A DNA stretch of 64,000 bases from JACVRW01 sp963733885 (GTDB taxonomy: Bacteria; Actinomycetota; Thermoleophilia; Solirubrobacterales; Thermoleophilaceae): positions 446,020 through 510,019 of the forward strand of contig CAVTES010000007.1 of NCBI GenBank assembly GCA_963733885.1, read 5' to 3'. The notes beneath the pieces were generated by a model. It ran no database searches and was not told where the DNA came from. It worked only from the letters and a program-made list of their open reading frames with translations. Positions 7,502 through 16,164 of this stretch are shown piece by piece. Each line of letters opens with the position of its first letter. The stretch's first letter is position 1. A program made the position numbers and the translations under genes.

Positions 7502-7589
7502 GAAACGTCTCCTGAGGTCGTTGACCTCGGTTTCTGCGCATCGGCGCCGAAGCTTGATCAAATCTCGGTGGAGAGCCAAGCCAAAGCCA

Positions 7590-7662
7590 AGCCGACGGCC
7601 GGACTCGAACCGGCGACATCCTCTTTACGAGAGAGGTGCTCTACCAACTGAGCTACGTCGGC
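7590..7662 (-). tRNA. tRNA-Thr (anticodon CGT)
   Basis: Reading the minus strand gives a 73-base cloverleaf: acceptor GCCGACG pairs with CGTCGGC; D arm GCTC-AGTTGGTA-GAGC; anticodon arm CCTCT-CTCGTAA-AGAGG with anticodon CGT (plus-strand 7627-7629); five-base variable loop; T arm GCCGG-TTCGAGT-CCGGC; discriminator T. No CCA is encoded. It reads ACG threonine codons, which are frequent in GC-rich genomes. No intron or irregular stem was seen. Confidence 0.95.
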
Positions 7663-7705
7663 GTTTCGGGGACGAGTGTAGCCCGGCTCCGCCCTTGATT
7701 CTGAT

Positions 7706-8308
7706 GTGGAGGTCGCCGTTGCCCGATCGTTCCCGGCCAGGCTCTTCGGGCTTGCTTTTCGGCGACCCAGGCGTGCGCTGCTGATCCCACGCTGCCGCTC
7801 GGTTCACACCTTCTGCATGCGCTTCCCTCTCGATCTCGTCTGGCTCGACCGCGATGGCCGGGTGCTCGCCGTCGACCGGCGCGTGCCGCCGAATCGCGTC
7901 CGGAGCCGGCGGGATGCCGCAGCAGTGCTCGAGGTCCCTGCGGGCCAGAGCTCTGAAATGATCCTGGCAATGGCCGAACGTCAGCGAAACCGGTTCGCCG
8001 ATGCGCTCAATCCGCGGGTGCCCATCTACCGGGACACCTACAACGAGTACTTCGTCTTCGCCCTCTCCGCCGGCGGGGCCATCGCCGGCACACAGGTTCC
8101 GCTCTACATCCTCATGGCCATCACAGGGCTGTGGGACGTGGTCCCGTTCGTCCTTGCGTGCGTCGTCTTCGAGCTCGCCGTGATCTTCGGTGTCGCTCGG
8201 CCTCGGATGGAGCCGCGGGAGCGGGCCGGGTGGGCTCTCCTTTGGGCGGCGGCGACCGCGGCGCTCGCCTTCGCCTTCTGGCACTTGGTCGCGTCGCCGA
8301 CGCTCTAG
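7706..8308 (+). CDS. DUF192 domain fused to a membrane domain
   Basis: 200 residues from GTG 7706 (an ATG two bases earlier is in another frame). Residues 10-75 match the DUF192/COG1430 fold: ARLFGLAFRRPRRALLIPRC, then HTFCMRFPLDLVWLDRDGRV and VLEVPAGQ. Residues 105-200 are different: three hydrophobic helices (for example GTQVPLYILMAITGLWDVV). DUF192 proteins are normally about 120-150 residues, soluble or secreted, so the added membrane part is unusual; a frame error joining two genes is possible near residue 85 but no stop or start suggests it. The stop shares the bases CTAG with the stop of the opposing holB gene. Confidence 0.7.
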   Translation: MEVAVARSFPARLFGLAFRRPRRALLIPRCRSVHTFCMRFPLDLVWLDRDGRVLAVDRRVPPNRVRSRRDAAAVLEVPAGQSSEMILAMAERQRNRFADALNPRVPIYRDTYNEYFVFALSAGGAIAGTQVPLYILMAITGLWDVVPFVLACVVFELAVIFGVARPRMEPRERAGWALLWAAATAALAFAFWHLVASPTL

Positions 8309-9423
8309 CCCGGCGAGCCTGCCAGGGCCGCCAGCCTCAGCCCCAGCGCGCTCAGCGCCAAGTCCTCGCTCACGTTCAGCTCGAGCGCTTGCCGCACGTC
8401 CTCGCATCGCTCCGCCGCTTCTCGCAGGCGGCGCGGGTCGCGCCCTCTGACGTGCTCGGCCAGTGCGCTCGCGCGGTCCGACGCGAGCACCGCGTCCGGC
8501 GCCTCCGAGGCCAGGCACACCAGGTCCCTGAACGTCAGGCCAGTCAGCGTCAGCGCCAGGTCGAGCACCTCGGTTCGGGCTCGGCGGCCGTCTCTCTTCG
8601 CCGCTTCCTCCAGCTCGCGCTCGATCGCCTTTCGCTCGCGACCCTTTGGCTCGATCTCCAGCCGGGCAGCCGCCTCTGCGGCCACCGCTTCCTCCGCCGC
8701 GGCGCGCCGCCTCTCCGCGCGCTCCAGCAGCGGCTTCCATGTCTCTCCGGGTTCTCCCGACAGCGCCGCCGACGTGAATGCCTCCACCTCGCGGCGCAGC
8801 TCCTCGCCCTCGTCCGATGCCAGCAGCCGCGCTCGCGCGGCGTTCCCCAGAGCAAGGCCCGCGCACGCGCGTGCCCGCTCCGCGTCCACTCCCTCCGCTT
8901 CCAGGGCCGCCGCGATCCGCGCCGCCGGGAGCGGCTCGAACCGCACCGGCTGGCAGCGAGAGACCACCGTCTCCAGCACGCGGCCGAGCGCGTCCGTCAA
9001 CAGGATCAGGTGCACAAACGAAGCCGGCTCCTCCAGCGTCTTCAGCAGCCGATTCGCCACCTCGTCGTTCATCGTGTCCACCCGCTCCAGCACGAACACC
9101 CGCCGGCTCGCCTCGAACGGAGTGCGGGTGGCCGCGGACACCACCGGGCCGTCAACGTCCTCCACCCGCATCACGTGGGCGCCGCTCGGGCGCACCCAGG
9201 TGAGGTCGGGATGGGACCCGTGCGAGACACGCAGGCGGACTTCGTCGGGGTCCTCGGCGCCCTCGGCCAGCAGCTCTGCCGCAAAGGCGCGCGCGACTGT
9301 TCGCTTCCCGGTCCCGGCGGGGCCGTGAAAGAGGTAGGCGTGCGACGGCCCGGCCTCCAAGGCCGCTGCGAGGACGATCCGGGCCTGCGGATGGTCCTCG
9401 GTTCCGGCCAGGACGACGCTCAC
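8305..9423 (-). CDS. holB: DNA polymerase III delta-prime subunit
   Basis: 372 residues. The start is GTG 9423, chosen because it overlaps the tmk stop (GTGA), the usual arrangement. Residues 5-45: ARIVLAAALEAGPSHAYLFH followed by GPAGTGKRT (P-loop form). LLKTLEEPASFVHLILLTD and VVSRCQPVRF (SRC arginine-finger motif) are signatures of clamp-loader subunits. The first zinc-binding cysteines of some bacterial delta-prime proteins are missing. Family role: rigid stator of the sliding-clamp loader. A long Ala/Glu/Arg insertion (about residues 210-300) lengthens the C-terminal half. Confidence 0.9.
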   Translation of the reverse strand: MSVVLAGTEDHPQARIVLAAALEAGPSHAYLFHGPAGTGKRTVARAFAAELLAEGAEDPDEVRLRVSHGSHPDLTWVRPSGAHVMRVEDVDGPVVSAATRTPFEASRRVFVLERVDTMNDEVANRLLKTLEEPASFVHLILLTDALGRVLETVVSRCQPVRFEPLPAARIAAALEAEGVDAERARACAGLALGNAARARLLASDEGEELRREVEAFTSAALSGEPGETWKPLLERAERRRAAAEEAVAAEAAARLEIEPKGRERKAIERELEEAAKRDGRRARTEVLDLALTLTGLTFRDLVCLASEAPDAVLASDRASALAEHVRGRDPRRLREAAERCEDVRQALELNVSEDLALSALGLRLAALAGSPG

Positions 9424-10031
9424 GCCCGTGCCCCGCTGCGGACGGCTTCGACCTCGGCCAGCACCTCGGCGTGGATCTCCTCGGGCGCGCGCGTGGCGTC
9501 GATCCGCCGCCAGCGTCCCGGGTCGTCGGACATGAGGCGGGAGTAGGTGTCGAGCACCGCCTCCTGCAGCGCCGCGCCCTCGTCCTCGAAGCGATCGCTC
9601 TCGCCGGCGCGGGAGGCGGCGGCCGCAGGGTCGAGATCGAGCAGGAACGTCAGATCCGGCACCAGCCCTCCGGTCGCGAACCGGTTGATCCGCTCCACCT
9701 CCTCCACCCCAAGCCCACGGGCGCCGCCCTGATAGGCCAGCGACGAATCGAGGAAGCGGTCCGAGACGACGACCTTGCCTTCCGAGAGCGCCGGCCGAAT
9801 CACCTTCTCCACGATCTCCGCCCGCGCCGCCGCGAACAGCAGCGCCTCCGCCTCCGGGCCCAGCGGCACGGCCGCGTCCTTCAGGAGGTCTCGCACCTTC
9901 TCGCCGGCCGGCGTCCCACCCGGTTCGCGCACGCCCAGGGCATCGTCCCCAAGGGCGTGCACCAGCATGCGCGCCTGGGTCGTCTTCCCCGACCGGTCGA
10001 TCCCCTCGAACGTCACGAACAGCCCTCGCAT
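9420..10031 (-). CDS. tmk: Thymidylate kinase
   Basis: 203 residues from ATG 10031 (MRGLFVTFEGIDRSGKTTQA); longer upstream reading lacks family sequence. P-loop EGIDRSGKTT at residues 9-18, the DR motif DRFLDSSLAYQG near 92, and the LID region RAGESDRFEDEG around 148 match dTMP kinases, which phosphorylate dTMP to dTDP using ATP. The typical length is 200-215 residues. Its coupling to holB is a widely conserved bacterial gene pair. It starts 49 bases from the divergent epimerase gene. Confidence 0.95.
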   Translation of the reverse strand: MRGLFVTFEGIDRSGKTTQARMLVHALGDDALGVREPGGTPAGEKVRDLLKDAAVPLGPEAEALLFAAARAEIVEKVIRPALSEGKVVVSDRFLDSSLAYQGGARGLGVEEVERINRFATGGLVPDLTFLLDLDPAAAASRAGESDRFEDEGAALQEAVLDTYSRLMSDDPGRWRRIDATRAPEEIHAEVLAEVEAVRSGARA

Positions 10032-10080
10032 CCGCGGCGAACCTAGCAGTGGCACCTGTCCCATTAGCATGCCGCGCTCC

Positions 10081-11008
10081 ATGAGAGCTCTCGTCACCGG
10101 AGGGGCCGGCTTCATCGGGTCGAACCTCGTCGATGCCCTCGTACAACGGCGCGACGAGGTGACCGTCGTCGACGACGTCTCCACCGGCAAGCGGGGCAAT
10201 CTGGACCATGCGATCCAGAACGGCGCGCAGCTCATGGAGCTCGACATCCGCGACCCCGAGGCCGTCGAGGCGGCAGTCGAGCAGGCCCGGCCGGAGGCCA
10301 TCTTCCACCTCGCCGCCCAGATCGACGTCAGGAAATCGGTGGCCGACCCGGCCAAGCGACTCGCGAATCAACATCGAGGGCACCGTCAACATCCTGAGCG
10401 CGGCCCAGGCGCACGGCGTTCAGCGCTTCGTCAACACGTCCACGGGTGGGGCCATCTACGGAGAGGGCCAGATCATCCCCGCCCCGGAGGACCACCCGGT
10501 CGCTCCCGAGGCCCCCTACGGGCTCTCGAAGTTCTGTGCCGAGCAGTACTGCGAGCTGTTCACCCGCCTCCACGGCCTCTCCACCGTCTCGCTCCGCTAC
10601 GGCAATGTCTACGGCCCCCGCCAGGACCCCCTCGGCGAGGCGGGCGTCGTCGCCATCTTCTGCGGCAAGCTCCTCGACGGAGAGCGGCCCACCATCTTCG
10701 GCGACGGCGAGCAGACGCGCGACTACGTCTACGTCGGCGACGTCGTGGACGCGAACCTCAGGGCGGCGACCGCCCAGACGACCGGCCCCGTGAACATCGG
10801 CCGCGGGGTCGAGATCTCCGTGCTCGACATCGTGGAAGCGCTCCGGCCGCACGCGAACGGCTCCTTCGAGCCCGAGCACGCGCCGGAGCGGCCGGGCGAG
10901 GTCCGTCGCATCGCGCTCGACTGCACGCTGGCCGGGCACGAGCTCGGCTGGGAGGCCGGCACGGACCTCGAGGCCGGGCTCGAGCGCACACTGGCCTCGC
11001 TGCGCTGA
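10081..11008 (+). CDS. NAD-dependent sugar epimerase, GalE-like (one frameshift)
   Basis: About 308 residues in two frames. The N-terminus MRALVTGGAGFIGSNLVDAL is the NAD-binding Rossmann motif. Near 10350-10362 one base too many breaks the frame within VxDPAxDSRINIEGTVN; the following frame carries STGGAIYGE and the catalytic YGLSK (the Tyr-x-x-x-Lys pair) and NVYGPRQDP. Family: extended short-chain dehydrogenases, most like UDP-glucose/UDP-GlcNAc 4-epimerases. It would provide UDP-galactose-type sugars for surface glycans, though it lies far from the polysaccharide cluster. The shift is likely an error. Confidence 0.8.
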
Positions 11009-11012
11009 GGCA

Positions 11013-11036
11013 GAGAGCCGCACGCTGCGGCGTCTC
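11013..11036 (+). terminator. Hairpin after the epimerase gene
   Basis: GAGAGCCGCA and TGCGGCGTCTC pair around CGC, five bases after the epimerase stop. No T-run follows, as is usual in this GC-rich DNA. Confidence 0.4.
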
Positions 11037-11085
11037 GCCCGAAATCCCGCCCACCCGTCGGGCCGCCCCGGGATACGGTGCCCAG

Positions 11086-11924
11086 ATGAGCGACGACCCC
11101 GTTTCTCCTCGGCCCCGGCGAGGGCGAAGGCAACGAGCGATTCACGATCCTCGCCGACCGCGACGAGCTCGTCCTGACGGAGTTCCGCTACGAACCCGGC
11201 CAGGACGGGCCGCGGAGGCACATCCACCACCATCACGCCGACGGCTTCTACTGCCTCGAGGGCGAGCTCCGGATCACGCTCGACGAGGAGGACGTGGTGC
11301 TCGGCCCCGGCGGCTTCGTGCTCATCCCGCCCGAGGTGATCCACGCCTTCGGTAACCCCGTCCGACGAGCGCGGCCGCTACCTCAACTTCCACGCGCCCG
11401 GCATGGGCTTCGCCGACTACCTCCGCGGCCGCAACCCGGACTTCGACCAGGACTACGACGTCCCGCCCGGCAGCGGCCGGCCGACCTCGGAGGCGGTCGT
11501 GAGGCAGCCCGGCGAGGGCGAGCAGCTCGGTCTCGGCCCCAGCCAGTCCTCCATCAAGGCGGGCGCCGACGACGGGATGGGTTCCCTTGCCGTCCTCGAG
11601 TCCACCATCGGCCCCGATTTCCCCGGCCCCGTGCTTCACGAGCATGCGCGGATGGTCGACAGCTTCTACATCCTCGACGGCACCCTGACGCTGCGGCTCG
11701 GCGACGAGGCGGTCGAAGCAGCCGCCGGCTCCTATGCCCTCGTGCCGCCGGGCAACGCCCACACCTTCTCCACCCCGCGCGAGCCGGTCAAGCTCCTGAA
11801 CATCTTCGCCCCCGCGGGCTTCGAGGGCTTCGTGCGCGAGATCGCCGACCGGGCGAGGGCGGGCGACCTCGACCAGGCCGGCATGACCGAGATCGCCTCC
11901 AAGTACGACTTCCGAGCAATTTAG
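11086..11924 (+). CDS. Bicupin protein (two frameshifts)
   Basis: About 279 residues from ATG 11086. After a few residues the frame slips near 11100, and again near 11358. The restored protein has two cupin barrels. The first has RRHIHHHHADGFYCLEGELR and GGFVLIPPEVIHAFGN; the second has LHEHARMVDSFYILDGTL and VPPGNAHTFST. These are the paired His/Glu metal-binding motifs of cupins. Such bicupins include quercetin dioxygenase-like enzymes and sugar-binding proteins; the substrate is open. The stop lies just before the hairpin and putative NrdR sites at 11925-11972. Confidence 0.7.
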
Positions 11925-11972
11925 GCACAAGATCTAGTACTCGAGGGAGGAGTCGAGCACTAGACCTAGTAG
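11925..11972 (+). promoter_or_regulatory. Two NrdR-box-like palindromes, 32 bases apart, overlapping a hairpin
   Basis: GCACAAGATCTAGTAC (11925-11940) and GCACTAGACCTAGTAG (11957-11972) both resemble the roughly palindromic, 16-base NrdR boxes that precede ribonucleotide reductase genes, and they start 32 bases apart, about three helical turns, the usual tandem spacing. They lie directly before nrdR. The same stretch also contains an 11-base inverted repeat (11934-11944 / 11953-11963, one mismatch) that could terminate the bicupin transcript; that hairpin belongs to a CTAGTAC-ended type seen elsewhere in the window, so part of the resemblance may have that cause. Confidence 0.55.
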
Positions 11973-11975
11973 AAT
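11970..11975 (+). promoter_or_regulatory. -10-like box for a leaderless nrdR transcript
   Basis: TAGAAT ends 7 bases before the GTG start of nrdR, with no ribosome site between. This spacing fits a leaderless mRNA, which is common in actinobacteria. It overlaps the second NrdR-like box, so binding there would block RNA polymerase. Confidence 0.4.
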
Positions 11976-11982
11976 TTCGCAT

Positions 11983-12543
11983 GTGCTTTGTCCGTTCTGC
12001 TCGGCCGACTCCAACCAGGTGATCGACACCCGCCCCGCGCCCGATGCGGTCCGTCGCCGCCGTGAATGCGGCGCGTGCGGGCAGCGCTTCACCACCTACG
12101 AGCGGGTCGAGGAGCAGCGCGCCATCGTCATCAAGCGCGACGGCACGCGCGAGCGCTTCGATCGCCAGAAGCTCCAGCGAGGCCTCGCCCGAGCGGCGGG
12201 CGGACGGCCCGTCAGCCAGGAGCAGATCGAGGCGGTGGGGGCGTGGATCGCCACCGAGGTGCAACGGCAAGGTGAGGTGAGCGCCGAGCGCATCGGCGAC
12301 CTGGCCGAGCGCGGCCTCGCGCGCGTGGACCCCGTGAGCGCGATCCAGTTCGCCTCGGTCTACCGGAATCTCGCCGATCTCGACGAGCTCGAGGCCGTCG
12401 TCAGGCGCTTCAAGGACGACCCCCTTCCGGGCGAGGACCAACTCGCCATCGAGGGCTCCGTTCCATCCGAGCCCGAGAGCATCATCGGTCGTTCCCGCAA
12501 AGTTCGCCCCAACCGGAGGAGAGGTCATGTCCCACAGCCGTAG
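11983..12543 (+). CDS. nrdR: Transcriptional repressor NrdR
   Basis: 186 residues from GTG 11983 (MLCPFCSADSNQVIDTRPAP). Residues 3-34 form the zinc ribbon with CPFC and CGACGQRF; residues 46-136 form the ATP-cone (IVIKRDGTRERFDRQKL). NrdR senses dATP/ATP and represses ribonucleotide reductase genes. The first residues align exactly with NrdR proteins, which fixes the start. The C-terminal 40 residues extend beyond the typical 150-160 length and overlap the start of nrdJ by 17 bases, so the two are one operon. Confidence 0.95.
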   Translation: MLCPFCSADSNQVIDTRPAPDAVRRRRECGACGQRFTTYERVEEQRAIVIKRDGTRERFDRQKLQRGLARAAGGRPVSQEQIEAVGAWIATEVQRQGEVSAERIGDLAERGLARVDPVSAIQFASVYRNLADLDELEAVVRRFKDDPLPGEDQLAIEGSVPSEPESIIGRSRKVRPNRRRGHVPQP

Positions 12544-15397
12544 CGCCGCCGCCCCGAGCATCACCGCACGCGGTGCCGGGGTCAGCGTTCCGCGGCGTTT
12601 CACGGAGGCGGGCACGCACCCCTTCGACTGTGTCGAGTGGGACATCCGCGACGCCGTCATCGGCGATCCCGCCGATCCCGCTTTCGAGCAGCGGGGCGTC
12701 GAGTTCCCGGTCACCTGGTCCCAGAACGCGACCAACATCGTCGCCCAGAAGTACTTCCGCGGCCGGCTCGGCACGGACGAGCGCGAGTCGTCCGTCAAGC
12801 AGATGATCGGCCGCGTCGCCGGCACGATCGCCGGCTGGGGACGTGAGGGCGACTACTTCGCCTCGGACGACGACGCGCAGGCCTTCGAGGACGAGCTCAC
12901 CCACATCCTGCTCAACCAGATGGCGGCGTTCAACTCGCCGGTCTGGTTCAACGTGGGGTTCGAGGAGCAGCCGCAGTGCTCCGCCTGCTTCATCCTCTCG
13001 GTCGAGGACGACCTCGAGTCGATCCTCGACTGGAACACCAAGGAGGGGAAGATCTTCCGTGGCGGGTCGGGGTCGGGGATCAACCTGTCGAAGATCCGCG
13101 GCTCGAAGGAGCAGCTCTCCAAGGGAGGTTATGCCAGCGGACCGGTCAGCTTCATGCGCGGCGCCGACGCCTGGGCCGGCACGATCAAGTCAGGCGGCAA
13201 GACACGGCGCGCGGCGAAGATGGTGGTGCTCGACGTCGACCACCCGGACATCCTCGACTTCATCTGGTGCAAGGCGCGCGAGGAGGAGAAGGCGGCCGCG
13301 CTGCGCGACGCCGGCTTCGACATGCGGCTCGACTCCGAGCACTTCGCGTCGATCCAGTACCAGAACGCGAACAACTCGGTGCGGGTCACCGACGAGTTCA
13401 TGGAGCGCGCCGAGCACGGCGACGAGTGGGAGCTCACCGCCCGCACCGGCGGCTGAGGTGATCGACCGGGTCGAACGCGCGCGACCTGCTCGAACCAGAT
13501 CGCCGACGCGGCGTGGCGCTGCGCCGACCCCGGCGTGCAATACGACACGACGATCAACGAATGGCACACGTGCCCGAACTCGGGGCGGATCAACGCGTCT
13601 AACCCCTGCTCCGAATACGTGCACGTCGACGACTCGGCCTGCAACCTCGCCTCGCTCAACCTGATGAAGTTCCGCCGCGCCGACGGCAACTTCGACGTCG
13701 AGTCCTTCGAGCACGCGGTTGACGTCGTGATCCTGGCGCAGGAGATCATCGTCGGACCGTCGAGCTACCCGACTGAGGAGATCGGTCGCAACGCGCGCGC
13801 CTTCCGGCAGCTCGGGCTCGGCTACGCGAATCTCGGTGCGCTGCTGATGGCGAACGGCGTGGCCTACGACTCGGACGAGGGCCGCACGCTGTGTGGCGCC
13901 ATCACGGCGCTGATGACGGGCCGCGCGTACCGGACCTCGGCCGAGGTCGCCGGTGCGATCGGTCCGTACGAGCGTTACGAGGAGAACCGCGACCCGCACA
14001 ACCACGTGATGCGCAAGCACCGCCGGGCGGCGTACTCGATCGACGACGAGCTGTGCGCCGACTCTGAGCTCCTCGCTGCGGCGCGGCGGGCGTGGGACGA
14101 GGCGGTCGACGTGGGTGTCCGCAACGGCTACCGCAACGCGCAGGCCACGGTGCTCGCCCCCACCGGGACGATCTCGTTCCTGATGGACTGCGACACGACC
14201 GGCATCGAGCCCGACTTCTCGCTCGTCAAGTTCAAGGAGCTGGTGGGCGGCGGGCAGATGACGATCGTCAACCGCACGGTGCCGCTCGCGCTCGAGACGC
14301 TCGGGTACGGCTCGGATCAGATCAAAGCGATCGAAGAGCACCTGGCGACCGAGGGCACGCTAGCCGGCGCGCCGAGCCTCGCCGAGGAGCACCTGCCGGT
14401 GTTCGACGTGGCCGTGGGGCAGCGGGCCATCTCGCCGATGGGCCACATCAAGATGATGGCCGCGGCGCAGCCGCTGATCTCGGGGGCGATTTCGAAGACG
14501 GTGAACGTCCCCGAGTCGGTAACCGTCGACGACATCGCGGGCGTTTACACCGAGGGGTGGAAGCTGGGGCTGAAGGCGCTGGCGATCTACCGCGACGGCT
14601 CGAAGACGGCGCAGGCGCTGAAGACGGATGCGGGCGAGAAGAAGGACGAGGCGGCGGAGGCCGCCGTCGAGCCCGACGTGCCCAAGCCGGTGCGGCGCCG
14701 CATGCCGCGCGAGCGCCAATCGCTCACGCACAAGTTCTCGGTGGGTGGCCACGAGGGGTACATCACCGCGGGCGAGTACGACGACGGAACGCTCGGCGAG
14801 ATCTTCCTGACCGACATCGGCAAGGAGGGCTCGACGATCAAGGGCATGATGAACGCGTTCGCCACGGCGATCTCGATCGGGCTCCAATATGGGGTGCCGC
14901 TCGAGACGCTGGTGAGGAAGTTCGCGTACGTGCGGTTCGAGCCGGAGGGCTACACGGGCAACCCGGAGATCCCGTTCGCGAAGTCGATGCCCGACTACAT
15001 CATGCGTTGGCTGGCATCCCGCTACGGCGACGCCGACCTGCACGAGGAGCTCGGGATCCTGACGCCCGAGGTGCGGGCGCGGAAGGCGTCGCAGGAGGCA
15101 ATGATGCGGGGCGACACGGCGACCCCGCCGTCGGAGAAAGCCGCCTCGGAGGACCCGCCGGCAAACGGAGTGGGCAACGGAGACGCGCAGCCCGGTGGGG
15201 CGAAGCCCCGCACGGGCGGCCGCGCGAGCGAACCGAAGCCCGCGGCGTCCGCACTCACGGACGAGCCGCCCGCGATCCCGGCGAAGCTGCAGGGCCTGGA
15301 CCTGGGCCCGGCATGCGCCCAGTGCGGCGGGATGATGCAGCGAACGGGCTCGTGCTACACGTGCTCGAGCTGCGGGAACAACACCGGCTGCGGGTAG
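12527..15397 (+). CDS. nrdJ: Class II (adenosylcobalamin-dependent) ribonucleotide reductase (frame disturbed near 13450-13500)
   Basis: About 956 residues. ATG 12527 follows a GGAGGAGAGG ribosome site. The frame breaks at 13456 and recovers by 13500; three single extra bases (in ggctgag, gtcgaac, ctcgaac) restore conserved sequence. Landmarks: QMAAFNSPVWFNVG, FRGGSGSGINLSKIR, the radical-site motif NPCSEY, and the C-terminal zinc ribbon CAQCGGMM with CYTCSSCG. It converts ribonucleotides to deoxyribonucleotides using vitamin B12. As the gene must be functional, the shifts are probably errors. A variable Ala/Pro/Gly linker (about 850-900) joins the last ribbon. Confidence 0.9.
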
Positions 15398-15439
15398 CTA
15401 GCCAGCCGGCGAACGTCGCTGAGCTGTCAGCGGGCTAGC
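15397..15439. terminator. Composite hairpin between convergent genes
   Basis: GCTAGCC and GGCTAGC (7-base arms) enclose an inner GCGA-ACG-TCGC hairpin. It spans the gap between the nrdJ stop and the stop of the opposing gene, both of which use TAG within CTAG. Confidence 0.45.
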
Positions 15440-16085
15440 GGAAGCGATCGAGCGCCGACCCGAAGAAGACGAAGAGTGGGTGCTGTAGCTCGGTCGCGCC
15501 GATCGTGACCTCGGTGCCCTCGGGCGCCATGGCGCGCACCTTCGCCGCGATCTCCTCGGCCCGTTCATCTGTGGGCGCTCCGATGCTCACGTGCTTCCAG
15601 CGGCGCGACACCGGAAACCCCTCGGCCTTCAGCTTCTCCTCGAGCTCAACCGCTTCGCCATGCCCCGGCGGGTCCACGTGCACCTCGTAGTCCCACGCCC
15701 CCTCCTCGGCCGCCTCGGCGGTCTCCGTGGCCTCGTGGCGACGGCGCTGCGCCTCCCGCTGATGCTCCGTCTGCGGTAACGGCACTGAGGCGTCGAGCCA
15801 CTCCTCGGCGTCGGGATGCCAGCGCGTGACGCGCACGCTCCCGCTCACGTCCTCGGTCTCCAGTAGCTCAACGGCCACCCGCTCCGCCTCGCGCGCGGCG
15901 TCCTCGCTGGTCGCATAGAGGAAGATGCGGGACCCGTCACGGGTCACCGTCACGGTCCCGCCAAGGCGCTTCCGCGCCTCCTCGTCCAGATCGAGGGCAC
16001 GGATCTGCTCCGCGAACGTGAAGCCGTGCTCCTGGTCGTCGAGATCGACCTCGACGCGCCGCTCGTCGTTCGTCACGGGCGGCAA
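15435..16085 (-). CDS. Hypothetical protein with two similar half-domains
   Basis: 216 residues, ATG start (MPPVTNDERRVEVDLDDQEH). No known family recognised. Two alpha/beta halves are suggested: residues 25-90 (GGTVTVTRDGSRIFLYATSE, DAAREAERVAVELLE) and residues 130-205 (DYEVHVDPPGHGEAVELEEK, TDERAEEIAAKVRAMAPEGT). Each looks like a strand, a helix with Ala/Glu pattern, and a strand, as in small regulatory or SPOR/ACT-like folds. A charged linker (QREAQRRRHEATETAEAAEE) joins them. It is soluble, with no signal peptide. It ends against the nrdJ terminator. Function unknown. Confidence 0.7.
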   Translation of the reverse strand: MPPVTNDERRVEVDLDDQEHGFTFAEQIRALDLDEEARKRLGGTVTVTRDGSRIFLYATSEDAAREAERVAVELLETEDVSGSVRVTRWHPDAEEWLDASVPLPQTEHQREAQRRRHEATETAEAAEEGAWDYEVHVDPPGHGEAVELEEKLKAEGFPVSRRWKHVSIGAPTDERAEEIAAKVRAMAPEGTEVTIGATELQHPLFVFFGSALDRFR

Positions 16086-16164
16086 TCTAACGGTCGCGCA
16101 CGCACAGACCAGCCGTGGCAGCTTGAGCGCTTGAGCCAGCCAATCGCCGCGGTTGAATGGGCGA

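Noticed and set aside
7482..7784. Plus-strand reading frame with a familiar peptide (RRPDSNRRHPLYERGALPTEL)
   Set aside because: It is the antisense translation of the tRNA-Thr gene, a well-known false protein.
8305..10392. One 695-residue frame spanning holB and the tmk region
   Set aside because: Only the part up to 9423 resembles delta-prime; upstream it is an off-frame reading of tmk, whose own frame is intact.
13450..13500. Programmed frameshifting in nrdJ
   Set aside because: Three shifts in 50 bases with no slippery heptamer or downstream structure; single-base errors explain them better.
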